Shown: positions 54,491 to 64,000 of the stretch, piece by piece | Layout of the letters: every line of letters starts with the position of its first letter | Position numbering within the stretch: position 1 is the stretch's first letter | DNA from: Gambelia wislizenii | Taxonomy: Eukaryota; Chordata; Lepidosauria; Squamata; Crotaphytidae | DNA length: 64,000 nucleotides | Assembly: GCA_030847615.1 (NCBI GenBank) | Contig: JAUMIR010000002.1 | Coordinates: 236,673,809 to 236,737,808, forward strand | Reading direction: 5' to 3' | Position numbers and translations under genes: made by a program | The notes under the pieces: model-generated | The model's database searches: none | Seen by the model: the letters and a program-made list of their open reading frames with translations, nothing else | Told to the model about the DNA's origin: nothing

Positions 54491-55590
54491 AACATTCTTC
54501 ATTCATCCATCCTCCTAGAGATGGATGAAAATTTAATTCCATTTGTTTTATGATAAGATCTTACCAAGCAATTGCAGATTTCTTCATGAACTTAAAATGT
54601 TGTTGTTGTTTTAATCAAGTGTGGGAGAAAGTGAAACTGGTTGATTCACCCATTGCTCACACAGAGCTGAGTGTTCATCTCTTAAAATCTGGGTTTGAAT
54701 CCCTATATATTCAGCTGTATTTGTAGAATTTAGTTAGGGTTGCCACACCTTTTTTTCTGACAGGTCCCATAACTTAAACAGCTATAGGGGTACATATATT
54801 CCATGCTGGGAATAGCTCCATCTGTTTAATTTGGCAAACGGAGATGGATGAAAATCTCACTAAGTTTATTTTTGAGAAGAACATACAGAAATATGCAAAT
54901 TTCCTCCTCAAAGGAGCAGAAAGAATTTCAGATTTTTTAAAAAAGAAAACTGATACAGGGAAAATTAAAACTGAGAGATTCACTTATACTGTACTTACAT
55001 CCTCCTCCAATTTATGATTATAGTGATAACTGTAATGTGTGGCCTGTGTGGCCTTCATTCTTTCCTGAATTCTTCTCAGGAATTCTTCTCATTCTTCTCA
55101 GGAATTCACCCCATTGGTGGTGTTAGGCACAATGATTCCCCTGATCAAGGAGGAACAGTTCAGAAGGTTAATGGAGCAAGGATTTCAGTGAGGACTAAGG
55201 GTCTGTTGAATGCTTTTAAGTTGGCCATCTATATGGAAAGGGCAATGCTTGCTTGGATAATAAATGCAGGAACCTACAAGTATAAGCTGACTAAAGCTAT
55301 GAGAACTGCCTGCCTTTGGAAGTTCAAGCAGAGGATTAGAGAAGGGGAGCTAAGTGAGTCTTTGGAATGTGAAGCCTCCCCCGTTTCTTCCATGGGTTCC
55401 CATCCCTTTTTTTGTTGAAGCCAGTTTCTAACTATGGTTGTCTGGAATCTAACACTGCAGATTTTAGTAGTATTGAGAACTTATACAGATGACCAGATCA
55501 GTCCATGATAGCTGGTCATCTGTCTCATCCTGCCAATTGAGAACGAGGTTTCTTTTTAAAAAATAAAATAAAATACTACGCCTAAAATGT
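54491..55590. other. Unexplained 134-codon frame, otherwise nothing
   Basis: An open frame at 55014-55418 (plus) has no similarity that I recognise; its C-terminal part is rich in Lys/Arg ('TYKYKLTKAMRTACLWKFKQ'). Three copies of 'aattcttctcagg'-like sequence lie at about 55066-55105. It may be a decayed repeat. Confidence 0.3.
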
Positions 55591-55829
55591 GTTGTTGTTG
55601 TGTGTCTTCTAATCAGTTCTGATTTATGGTTATCCTAAAGCCAACCTATCAAAGGGTTTTCTTGGCAAGATTTGTTCAGGGAGGTTTGCTATTGCCTTCC
55701 CATGAAGCTGAGAGAGTGTGACTTGCCCAAGGTCACCCAGTGGGTTTCCATGGCTAAGCAGGGATTTGAACCCTGGTCTCCTGGAATCCTAGTCCAACAC
55801 TCAAACCACTACATCATGCTGGCTCTCTT
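55591..55829 (-). mobile_element. Sauria-type SINE, near full length
   Basis: Antisense: 'tgttgttgtgtgtcttctaa', 'gggttttcttggcaagattt', 'gctgagagagtgtgacttgc', 'caaggtcacccagtgggttt', B-box-like 'gcagggatttgaaccctgg', head 'ccactacatcatgctggctc'. Confidence 0.92.
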
Positions 55830-56865
55830 GCCTAAAATGGTTTATGAATAAGCCATTTTAGAAATAAGTTAAACCCTAAAACCACAGTGACTTTTAAAAT
55901 CTATTGCTATTTTGCCGCATCTAGAACCCTGACCACTAGTGGCTTCCACGTCAATGAAGTGGTGGATCCATTCTAGGTGATAGTCCAATGTTAAAGAAGC
56001 TATCCAAGATACTGAATCCTATCCTGAAAATAGGCTCAACACCTTGGATCCCTGCTGGGACTAAACCTGGAGTGGGATGCACTGGTCTACTGGGATGAGA
56101 GCTGCTCGGAGCCACTGTTTCAGAGATTATTGGATTTACTTAGAAATAGGTTATGATTGAATGGTTCCTGTAGTGGAAATGTTCATTGTCAGATGAAGAC
56201 AGTACACAGAGACGTACCTCTCCTCTACGCTTGTTGCCTTCAGAGTTGCACTAAGCTTCTCCTTGCCCTTGGGGGTATGAATCAAGGAGAACAGCAGCTT
56301 CCTGATCTATATCCCATCTATTCATCTGTTGCTTGAACATCTGCCAAAAAGAAGTCAGAAAGACTTTAAATTTGCTATGATGACACAAGGGCAATGATTA
56401 CACTCCCTGGCCCTCTAGTTCCCAAGAGCACAGCGTATATCATTGTCAGTGACAGGGTACGTTAGCCTTGGGGGAGTGGATTCATGCCTTCTGACACCCC
56501 CCTCCTAGAACAAACACAGTGGCAGCATGCTTCCACTTTGGATGATACCTGAGTCCTCAAAAGATCACCAAACATCTGTGGACAGATTACTAATAAACTC
56601 AGGGCAACCATTTACAAGAGATAAAGCCACCTCTGGAAAGAAACAGAATTGCTGCTTAACAGCTGCATGGAAACACAATGAAAACTATAAAAACAACATC
56701 CTTTGCATTGTACTGAAGAGGGGGAACCAAGGTCACCTGATAAATTTATTTATCAGCTGATAAGTACCATTTTCCATAGAAAGACAAAGACATGGAATCC
56801 TGAACCACAAAGGAAGATTTACACTGGTGCAATAAGCCAAGGATGTGTGGTTAGAAAAAAAAAAA
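55830..56865. other. No recognised feature
   Basis: About 1 kb of unrecognised sequence. Confidence 0.4.
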
Positions 56866-57005
56866 GTATTCAAGGGTAGCTGTGTTGGCCATACAGCAAA
56901 ATACAACAAAATCCAAAATCCACAAAAGAGTGAGACCTTTATTGGCTAACCAAAATGCAGAAAATGCATCAAGCTTTTGGAACCGCACTGGCTTCTTCAT
57001 CAGAT
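56866..57005 (-). mobile_element. Penelope-like 3' tail
   Basis: Minus strand: CTGATGA (57003-56997), extra A, hairpin GAAGCC/GGTTC, then CAAA where GAAA is expected, 'agcttgatgcattttctgca', 'gttagccaataaaggtctcac', and the end 'ggccaacacagctaccc'. One base change away from the family's conserved core. Confidence 0.6.
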
Positions 57006-57062
57006 ACAGATGTTAAAAATCATAAAGGAATTTTTAAAAAGTGGCTAGAATGCAAAGGGATC

Positions 57063-57199
57063 TTTGCTTTCTTCTGAGGCTAAGAGAGTGTGGCTTGCCC
57101 AAGGTCACCCAGAGGGGTTCCATGGCTAGATGGGGATTGGAATTCTGGACTCCAGGGTCCTAGTCCAACACTCAGATCACTGCACCATGCTGGCTCTTA
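57063..57199 (-). mobile_element. Sauria-type SINE, 3' truncated
   Basis: Antisense head and body only: 'cttctgaggctaagagagtg', 'caaggtcacccagaggggtt', 'gatggggattggaattctgg', 'cactgcaccatgctggctc'. It shares its right flank with the SINE at 54177-54390. Confidence 0.85.
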
Positions 57200-57310
57200 A
57201 CTCTGATATTTGACTCAAATGCTGATTTGCTAGAAAGTCTATTTTTAAAACCCAGCTTCACATATATTCTGATTTTATTTCAGTTCTCCATGGTTCATTC
57301 TTTCTCCAGA
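57063..57310 (+). repeat. Duplicated block, copy 2 (SINE plus unique flank)
   Basis: Matches 54250-54490 through the SINE and into 'ttaactctgatatttgactc', 'tgctgatttgctagaaag', 'tttttaaaacccag', then loosely to 'tctccag'. Same orientation, about 2.8 kb apart. Confidence 0.75.
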
Positions 57311-57324
57311 TCATGAGAATTTGT

Positions 57325-57455
57325 AGATGATCTGATGAAGTAGACTTGAGTCTACGAAAGCTTATGCCACCAACATCTTTCTCCCAATCTCAAAAGTGCT
57401 ACAAGATCCCTTTGCATACTATTATTCTAGACTAACATGGCTATGGTTTTGAAGA
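57325..57455 (+). mobile_element. Penelope-like 3' tail with intact hammerhead-like fold
   Basis: 'gatctgatgaag', 'tagacttgagtctacgaaag', 'cttatgcc', 'ctcaaaagtgctacaagatcc' and 'tattctagactaacatggct' follow the tail family seen antisense at 19914-20011 and 21255-21385. No coding part is attached. Confidence 0.65.
57332..57368 (+). ncRNA. Hammerhead-ribozyme-like motif
   Basis: CTGATGA (57332-57338), an extra A, then GTAGAC-TTGA-GTCTAC (57340-57355), a perfect 6-bp hairpin with a 4-base loop, then GAAA (57356-57359) and 'gcttatgcc' as a possible short stem III. These are the conserved parts of a hammerhead core in order. Textbook hammerheads have no base between CTGANGA and the stem, so the fold is hammerhead-like. 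Stem I pairing was not shown. Confidence 0.45.
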
Positions 57456-58416
57456 TGTTAAGAGTCCCAGGCCTACTATATTATGTCTCAGATGTTACTT
57501 TGTTGTCAGTTAAGATGATATTGAGGAATTTCAGTGCAGGCAGAGGCCACTCTTTCTTGGCCATGTGAGGACCATGGACAAAGGGAAATAAAAGACAGGT
57601 AATACAATTTCAGAATTACCTGTACCAGCAACTGCACACAATTCATCACTGGTAGGCTGTATTCATTTTTCTGGGCCACAGTGTGGAACAGGTCTGAATT
57701 AAAGCCTTTTCCAGAGTTTGAAATAAATGCCTGTGGCTGAAAAAAAGATGATACCATTACCTGATTATGTGAATATTCAGCTTCTGTCTTTGAGGAATGA
57801 GGGAGGGGACTGGTATTTTTGGAACCTTGGTGGATTCCTGGGCTCCCCAATCTAAACTTATACTTCACTTCTTGTGGAATAGCCTGGTTAAAAGAGTGGC
57901 TGATGTTGAGAGATGAAAGAATGTTACAGTTAGAAGGACACGATTTACTAGTTGGATGGCATGCCTCTATGTGGTAGGAAAATATTTAATAAAGTACACA
58001 ATGATTTTAACAATCATTTTGTAAGGTGGGCCATTCTAAGGATATGGAATAGGTACAAAACAAAACAATGCCCAAAATTCTTCTATGGATTTCCACCCAG
58101 GAAGAGTCCTATGAACCAGATAAAAAGAAAGAATAAGAATGGATATATACAGTAGATTCAAGATACAAGAATTAATAGAATCAGGACATTCAATACAATA
58201 TCGATATAGAGAACTGAAACAGAGATTTCTACATGATAAGAAATTATTTGACTTTGACATAGTCAAGATGGAATTCGAAATTAATCTTTGCACAGATGAG
58301 GAGCATCTTATCAAGAAAAGTACAAGATGTTGTTGAAAATGGAGCTCAAAATGGAACAAGACAGAGTGTATGATTAAGTGGGCCCAAAATGTATATAATG
58401 CCAACTAAGCCAATCA
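57456..58416. other. No recognised feature
   Basis: About 1 kb; opposite-strand frames of 120-122 codons are not recognisable. Confidence 0.4.
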
Positions 58417-58743
58417 GGGGCTCTTTTACACTACACAGTTATAGCGCTATGCTTTGGCTTCAACCACTTTGGCAAGATCTTATGGCATCCTGCAGGTTTT
58501 GTAGTTTGGTCAGAGGCACCAGAGGTGCTCCCTGGTTGGCAATTCTAAAGGCCCCTCCCTCAAGTGTAGTTCCCAGAATTCCATAGGTCAGAACAACGGC
58601 CATTAAAGTGGAATTATTATTTTCTTATATTTTATTTTTTATTGAAAAGTGAAAACAAAAGATTCCATTAGATATTATCCATGGATTCTATACCATTAAA
58701 ATGGAATTATAGCACTATAATTATGTAGTGGAAAAAGGCTCCA
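58417..58743. mobile_element. Palindromic hAT-like MITE (family H) with A/T-rich insert
   Basis: Ends 'GGGGCTCTTTTACACTACAC' and 'ATGTAGTGGAAAAAGGCTCC'. The arms 'cagttatagcgctatgc' and 'atagcactataattatg' pair. About 80 extra A/T-rich bases at 58618-58700 interrupt the right arm, which repeats 'ttaaaatggaatta' after the insert. Confidence 0.75.
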
Positions 58744-58826
58744 TGTCATGTATTGCTTGGCCCCTGCCAGCTACATAACCCATAGAAATCAACCCTTGCA
58801 TCTTGTCCTCTCATAGTGACACTTAA

Positions 58827-59443
58827 GGAGATTATCAGATGGGCTAAATATGGCATTACACAAACTCCAGGAGATCACTAAAGGGCTTGAATTTCAAAGG
58901 ATGTCGTCCCCATCTTGTTATGCTCCTGTGCTGCTTCCATTCCCGCGGCACTCCTTTTTATTCACGGGCTAAGCCATAATAGATCCACCATTCTTTTTCT
59001 ATGACGGAATGTCATGCATGTGAAAAGGTGTGCCGTTATGCTGGCACGATGTCAACGTCAGTGGAAGATCAATGCCAGAACACTTCCAGGTCCAATTGGG
59101 ACAACGAGTAAGTGACACACTTTATTGTACCCTCCCTGGATTCCTTGTAATTTTTTAAGTGTGTTTAGGTGCTTTGTGCTTTTTGATGCGTATTTTCCTT
59201 TTTCCTTTTGAATTTCCTGTGCAATCGTCCTCTCACGAGAATGGCCAGGATTTCCATTCCAGGAAGTGAACGGGGCTCTGTTCGAGCTCCATTCACCCCT
59301 GGGCTGCTGGTGGGGAGGGAATGTCATGCTAAAAGGTAGGTATGAAACCTTTTGTTTCCATACCATGATGGGGATGAGAGAGGGGCGGGAGAGGAGATTG
59401 CGAGATGGGGACACTCTTTTTGTCCCCGTCTGAAAAATCTCCT
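58827..59443. mobile_element. Unclassified DNA element (family N, copy 2)
   Basis: Ends 'TTAAGGAGATTATCAGATGGG' (20 bases used) and 'GTCTGAAAAATCTCCTTAA' are inverted repeats. Interior phrases 'aagtgacacactttattgtacc', 'ctccctggattccttgtaat', 'aagtgtgtttaggtgctttgtg' and 'ccaggaagtgaacggggct' match 51319-51847. GC-richer, CpG-bearing, so possibly younger. Confidence 0.72.
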
Positions 59444-59483
59444 TAACGGGGGAAAGCTGAATCTGTTCAGCAACTGTTTAAAA

Positions 59484-59608
59484 TAGTGGCCCTCCAGTTT
59501 TGTTCCTCCAAATGTTTGAGACTTCAGTTCCCAGAATTCCTGCCATTGGCCATGCTTTCTGGGACTTCAAGTCCAAACATCTGGAGGACCCATGTTTAGC
59601 AACCACTG
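59484..59608. mobile_element. Palindromic hAT-like MITE (family P)
   Basis: 'gtggccctccag', 'tccaaatgtttgagacttcagttcccagaattcc' (phrase) faces 'tttctgggacttcaagtccaaacatctggaggacc' (phrase), 'agcaaccactg'. Confidence 0.7.
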
Positions 59609-60231
59609 TTTTACAGCATGGGGTCCGTCAGCAGTAAAGATTGAGGGAATCCTAGTATGCGTCCAGAGAACTAGTGTCCTCATTTTTCTCAGGAGGGAGC
59701 TGTTCCTCTATGAATATCTCATCCAAATATACCAGAAGACAGGCTATGCATTTACAGAAGGTTGCATTATAAGATGACAGAGCCAATCTCTCCTATGGTG
59801 TGTGCATACTTTGTTGTCCTAATGCACTTTTATCTTTGGTCAAAAAAGTTCCACAAGCCTATGTAAAACAAATAAAATCCCCAAAAATCTCTTAGCCTTG
59901 AAAGCTGATAGGGAGACTAATATAATTAATGTGTGTATCACAGGCAACAATAGCTTTGCCATACTTCTTTCGCCAATCTGAAAAGGTTGTTATCTGGGTC
60001 AAGCCCCAATCTACCAGACTCATTTGTAAAATGGGGAAGGGGGTGGTTAGGAGGTGAGCTAACTTTTCTCACATGGCACTCATGAGGTGAAGCAAACTCA
60101 TGACTCTGGAGTCAGGCACTTTGTAGTTCACATTAGAGCATGTAAAGTAGGCTCTTGTCTATGTTATTCAGATGCAGTAGGCCCTGGATATCTGGGCTGA
60201 ACATGGTATTTGGGTGATAGCATCAGACTAT
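59609..60231. other. No recognised feature
   Basis: Nothing recognised. Confidence 0.4.
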
Positions 60232-60451
60232 GGGCCCATTCAGACTGTATAAATATAATGCTATATTCCTCTATAACAGCTGTGGTTCCATCCAATGAAA
60301 TCCTGGGACTTTTACTTTGGTCAGAGGAGCTTTCTAGATGAGGATTCTAAAGGCTTCTCTGTAAACTGCAGATCCCGGGATTCCGTGGGTTGTTGCTAGG
60401 GCAGTAAAAGTGGAATGTAGCACTATAATTGTTGTAGTGTGAATGGGACCC
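60232..60451. mobile_element. Palindromic hAT-like MITE (family H)
   Basis: Ends 'GGGCCCATTCAGAC' and 'GTGTGAATGGGACCC' are inverted repeats; 'ggttccatccaatgaaatcctggg' and 'tcccgggattccgtggg' form the inner arms. No 8-bp duplication is apparent. Confidence 0.78.
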
Positions 60452-60673
60452 ATGATATGGCATTAAACACCCCCAGTCAAGATGCATTGTACCATGGCTG
60501 GACACTTTTAAGTTTTTTCTGTATTTTATGTCTGGGTTGCTGGGGCACAAACTCTCTCTCCCTGGGCTAAAGAAGGTCTCTCTGGGATTAAAAAATACAA
60601 TATCCTGAACTTTGATGACAGTCCACATCAGCAGCCTGAGGAAATCACCTCACTGTACTTAATGGAAAGGCCA

Positions 60674-60695
60674 CCCTAACCCTAACCCTAACCCT
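60674..60695 (+). repeat. Short telomere-like (CCCTAA)n array
   Basis: Three perfect CCCTAA units and a partial CCCT, the vertebrate telomere repeat. Only 22 bases. Confidence 0.85.
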
Positions 60696-60935
60696 GGCCT
60701 CACATCAGGAGGCATGGAGACGCACTATCCACAATGCTGCAGCCTTATTTGAGAACTCACGCCGAACAAGTCTTGAAGAGAAACAACAACGCAGAAAGAA
60801 TCACAACCCGGAAACATCACCCGAGGAAACCTTCTGCTGTGCTTTCTGCAACCGGACTTGTCTATCTCGGATTGGCCTTTTTAGTCATCAGCGCGCTTGC
60901 AGAGCAATCAATAATAAAATCATTAAAGTGGAAGC
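60696..60935 (+). mobile_element. Non-LTR retrotransposon C-terminal remnant (zinc finger)
   Basis: Reading in frame from 60697, codons give 'HQEAWRRTIHNAAALFENSR' and 'EEKQQRRK', followed by a C-x2-C-x12-H-x3-C finger containing 'SRIGLFSHQRAC', then 'AINNKIIKVEAPCG'. This W...A..FE...R.....K...RK, then ARIGL-SH finger layout is typical of the C-terminus of some non-LTR retrotransposon proteins. The frame is open for about 75 codons with no stop. The RT and endonuclease are absent. Confidence 0.6.
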
Positions 60936-61825
60936 CCCGTGTGGTTTTGTCTCTTTGTTTACATTTTGCTTGCTCTTTGGTGGTGTTACATCTGAGGTTA
61001 TGCTAACTCTGTGGGTCTGGGGGCCAATTTTCCTCGCACACCTCCAAACCCATTACTAAGCCCATACCATTTCGAGAAAACAAAATGGAAATCTACCTCC
61101 AGTTTTGTAAAAGGGAAGGTGTGCAGGGGATTCAACTGATTTTAAAGTGGGAATCCCTGCGCCAAGAGGTGTCTGGAAGCAGCAATTGTTTTTCTGACTA
61201 AAATTTAAAAATCAATAGGGGCAGCTGGGGTGGTCCAGGACCTATAAAAACATCCCTCTGGGCTTGTGCAGCTGGCAGGCATGTGGTTTTGGCCTCAGAT
61301 ATAACCCTGCTTTGTGTTCAGTGGCTACTGGCCTGGAAAAGCAGAAGGTCCAGCTGAGCACTAGGGGGACATCTTGCTCTGTGAAGTCTCTATCTCACCT
61401 AAGGCACAAAGGATGGAATTAAAGAGGACAAGGGTGCACAGCTAACAATGCAGAAGGAAAAACTGAATACTGTAATCCCAGATGACACAGGAGGATATGC
61501 ATCCTCTTCTATATGACCCAGGGCCAACTCTACTGCTCTTCCTGAAAAGGGCAGGAGAGGGCTACTGTACCCTCAATGGATGTTTAGAAGAGGGAATTCC
61601 AGCAGGTGCTGCTTGTCACACAACTAGTAACAAGCAATACCTACTGAAATGTCCTCTTCTACACAACCATTCAAGGTACAGGACTCCTCCCTAGTTTTCA
61701 TTCTGGCAACCCACCCACCAGCCTACCCAGCTGAGCGCAGGATCTTTTGATTTCTTCTTTTTGTTTACTGATACCCAGTGTAAGTTTGACCATGTGTAGC
61801 AGCAATTCCAGTTACACAAATCATG
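60936..61825. other. No recognised feature
   Basis: About 0.9 kb without recognised elements. Confidence 0.4.
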
Positions 61826-62025
61826 TCTTGCCTTCAAGTCTCCTGTCAACTTATGGCGACTGCATTAATTTCCTAGGGTTTTCTTAGGCAAGGAATACTC
61901 AGAGGTGGTTTTGCTTGTTCCTTCCTCTGAAACAGAGCCTACAGCACCTGGGATTCGTTGGCAGTCTCCCACCCAAGTACTCAGCAGGACTGACCCTGCT
62001 TAGTTTCCAAGACCAGATGGATTTG
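61826..62025 (-). mobile_element. 5S rRNA-derived SINE
   Basis: Antisense of the layout at 42541-42740: tail 'cttgccttcaagtctcctgtcaac', 'ttatggcgactgc' (phrases), then 'gcctacagcacctgggattc', 'cagtctcccacccaagtactc', 'accctgcttagtttcc', the reversed 5S internal region. Adjacent to, but distinct from, the tRNA-type SINE at 62058. Confidence 0.86.
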
Positions 62026-62057
62026 GTGCCTTTAGAGTATTTAGGCTCACACAAATT

Positions 62058-62178
62058 CTTTGTTGTTACTGTGTGCCTTCAAGTTGTTTCTGACTTATGG
62101 CAACCCTAAGGTGGACCTATTACATGGCTTTCTTGGCAAGATTTGTTCAGAGAGACTTTGCCATTGCCTTTCTTTACT
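62058..62178 (-). mobile_element. Sauria-type SINE, 5' truncated
   Basis: 'tttgttgttactgtgtgcct', 'tttctgacttatggcaaccc', 'tttcttggcaagatttgttc', 'tttgccattgcctttc'; the head is missing. Confidence 0.88.
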
Positions 62179-62770
62179 GATTGCCTTTGCCCTTTACCTC
62201 AGTGCAAAATCATGGCTGAGACATGTCTTTTTTGAAAGCATTTGCACTGAGGTATGTGTGTTCTTTTAGTACAGGGGTGGATGCTCTGCGGCTTGGGAAA
62301 TTACTTTTATGGGCAATCCATTGTGTAATTTGTTACAGAGACCCCCTCGTCCAATACCTCAGTGCCATTAATGTTACAAATTTTTTTTAGTAACTTTCTG
62401 TTACTTCACAGGTAGACAAAGTGTGACCCACAGGCCCTCTGTGGCTCTTAGCCCTTATTAGCCCTCTCTTGGCTTGCCCTGGACTTGACAAGGCCTCCAC
62501 AACCAAAAGATTGTATGTGAATATAAAATGTCTGGAAAAAGAAAACTCCTGCTCATGGAGGCCTCAAGGAGCATCAGTTTAGCAACTCAAAACTCCAGCC
62601 AGCTGTAGACCTCTGATCACTTCAAGTTACCAATTTGATGGCAATTTTAGGAGGGTAATCTCAATATGGGTCTACAGGGATGAAAACTGGTTCCCAAACA
62701 TCTTACAGTTGCTCACCTCTGTGGTTTCCCATTACATTTTACTTCCTTTCTTGAAAGAAATCTATCTTTT

Positions 62771-62772
<2 letters not shown>
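62179..62772. other. No recognised gene
   Basis: Nothing certain. 'tacaggggtggatgctctgcggc' (62272) and 'gtagacaaagtgtgacccac' (62411) recall termini of short hAT-like elements. Confidence 0.35.
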
Positions 62773-62810
<38 letters not shown>

Positions 62811-62812
62811 GG
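62773..62812. repeat. (AAAG)n microsatellite
   Basis: About nine AAAG units. Confidence 0.93.
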
Positions 62813-64000
62813 GAGGAGTGGTCTGAAATTTAAATCCCCCTCAAACATCCCACAAAACCATTTTAGCCCCCCATAAGTAATAAGGAAAAATACTAATTAT
62901 GCAGGGGGAAAGTGCTGGGACAAAGGTAGGGTATAAATAAAATAAAATATTACATGGACACATCAGTTATTTCCGTGGAATTTGCATCTGTGTAATTCTT
63001 AGGACTGTAGCGTATATATACACAAAATCAGGGCTCTGTGGACGTGATTTCATAGCATCACTAGGGAAATGATGAGGAATGTGTGTTTGTGTTTAGAATT
63101 CAGCAGCCATATAATTTCTGCTTATATATTTTTTTTAAAAGGACACATTTCTATATATGATGGTTCTGACATTCTGCTTAAGAGAATGTGGGCCATTACT
63201 ACTGAAATATTGGCAGTCAGTTAAATGGCTGGAAAAGACTTAAAGTAATTAGAAGAAAAATCTGCTGTGCCCTATATAGCTTCTTGCCCCCACTTGCCTT
63301 GAGTAGCAAAACCAGAGTAAAAATTATTCAGCATAATAAAACTTGTAGAATAAATTATGCAGAACCAACATGCAGATTTGTTTAATTTAGGTTGCCAAGT
63401 GCCACTTTTAGTCCATAGAGAATTTGAATAGCCTGAGTACAGAATTCTCTCATATATGCACATTCTCTCTCACACACACACAAAAAACACAGAAACACAC
63501 ATGCCAGTGTGGCTAACATTGCATACACACAGGCCTAACCAGACTGTACAAGCATCAGTTCATGTCTCTCTCTCTGTCTTTTCTTCACAAACAAAGATTC
63601 AGGAAGGACTCATCCCGCGCTTTCTGCAAGCATCAGTTCACGTACCCATACAAAATGACATTGCTCCATGGACCACTGACTAGCTCCCTGCCCCCACACT
63701 AGCTCCAAACTTAGTAATAGGTTTTCACTTTTCTCCATCTCAATCCTTCTCTTCTTTGCCCTAACTTCTTTTGCAATTCTCTCAGCTTTCTGGCAGTGAA
63801 CAAAAAATGAAGAAATAGTGTGCAGAATTGGTTGTCTGCATACCATCAATCAAGTGACATCTCTCCAGTAAATACATCTCTTTGAAATGTGTCCTGGGGA
63901 AAGAAAAAATAATGCCATTAGATGTAATTATCTGGAAAAAAATTTAAATGCAAAGACATGCAAGAAAATCTCTGCTTAGAGGCATCTCCCCTTCGCAACC
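62813..64000. other. No recognised feature
   Basis: About 1.2 kb to the window end; a short CA run at 63470-63483. No coding sequence recognised. Confidence 0.4.

Noticed and set aside
57506..57868. A 120-codon minus-strand frame
   Set aside because: No recognisable motif, no supporting splice sites or promoter; treated as chance.
30350..64000. CDK4 or another divergent neighbour of MARCHF9
   Set aside because: Mammalian synteny suggests it, but I found no kinase glycine-loop or other CDK4 exon signature on either strand.
1..64000. CRISPR array, operon or phage-like system
   Set aside because: The DNA is clearly vertebrate; tandem repeats present are microsatellites and one minisatellite without spacer structure.

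Overview
The window looks like nuclear DNA of a squamate reptile (lizard or snake). The interspersed repeats point there: tRNA-derived SINEs with the 'gacttgaaggcacacaac' tail (Sauria SINE type), 5S rRNA-headed SINEs with a similar tail, CR1 LINE 3' ends with an ATTCTATG-type tail, Penelope-like retroelements, and many short palindromic hAT and Tigger-type DNA elements. I cannot name the species. There are no bacterial operons, CRISPR arrays or phage genes.

Only one protein-coding exon is supported: coding exon 1 of MARCHF9 (membrane-associated RING-CH E3 ubiquitin ligase 9), minus strand, 28868-29305. It sits in a strong CpG island (about 28.6-30.65 kb) that must hold the promoter and 5' UTR on its high-coordinate side. 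The exon ends at a GT donor right after the first two RING-CH cysteines. I found no exon 2-4 in the 28.8 kb downstream (positions 1-28867), so intron 1 probably leaves the window. Everything above about 30.7 kb is upstream intergenic DNA. CDK4, next to MARCHF9 in mammals, was not recognised there.

Layout. 1-28.6 kb: intron 1, filled with CR1 fragments, Tigger-like elements, hAT-like MITEs, a SINE with an extra 5' module, and a rearranged Penelope-like element (15.76-17.01 kb) whose RT and endonuclease remnants lie on opposite strands. 28.6-30.65 kb: CpG island, exon 1, and an old local duplication touching the start of intron 1. 30.7-34.1 kb: MITEs, plus a Penelope-like insertion nested in a Tigger-like element with a 15-bp target duplication. 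34-50 kb: SINEs, LINE tails, a 5S-derived SINE and CR1 3' ends. 50-64 kb: a two-copy unclassified DNA element, a G-rich minisatellite next to a CCAAT-bearing inverted repeat, a SINE-containing duplication, Penelope-like tails with hammerhead-like folds, a short telomere-like array beside a LINE zinc-finger remnant, and further SINEs.

Apart from MARCHF9 exon 1, all long reading frames appear to be transposon remnants, antisense shadows or GC-rich chance frames. The most interesting non-genic signal is a repeated RNA-like motif (CTGANGA, one extra base, hairpin, GAAA) at the ends of several Penelope-like copies.
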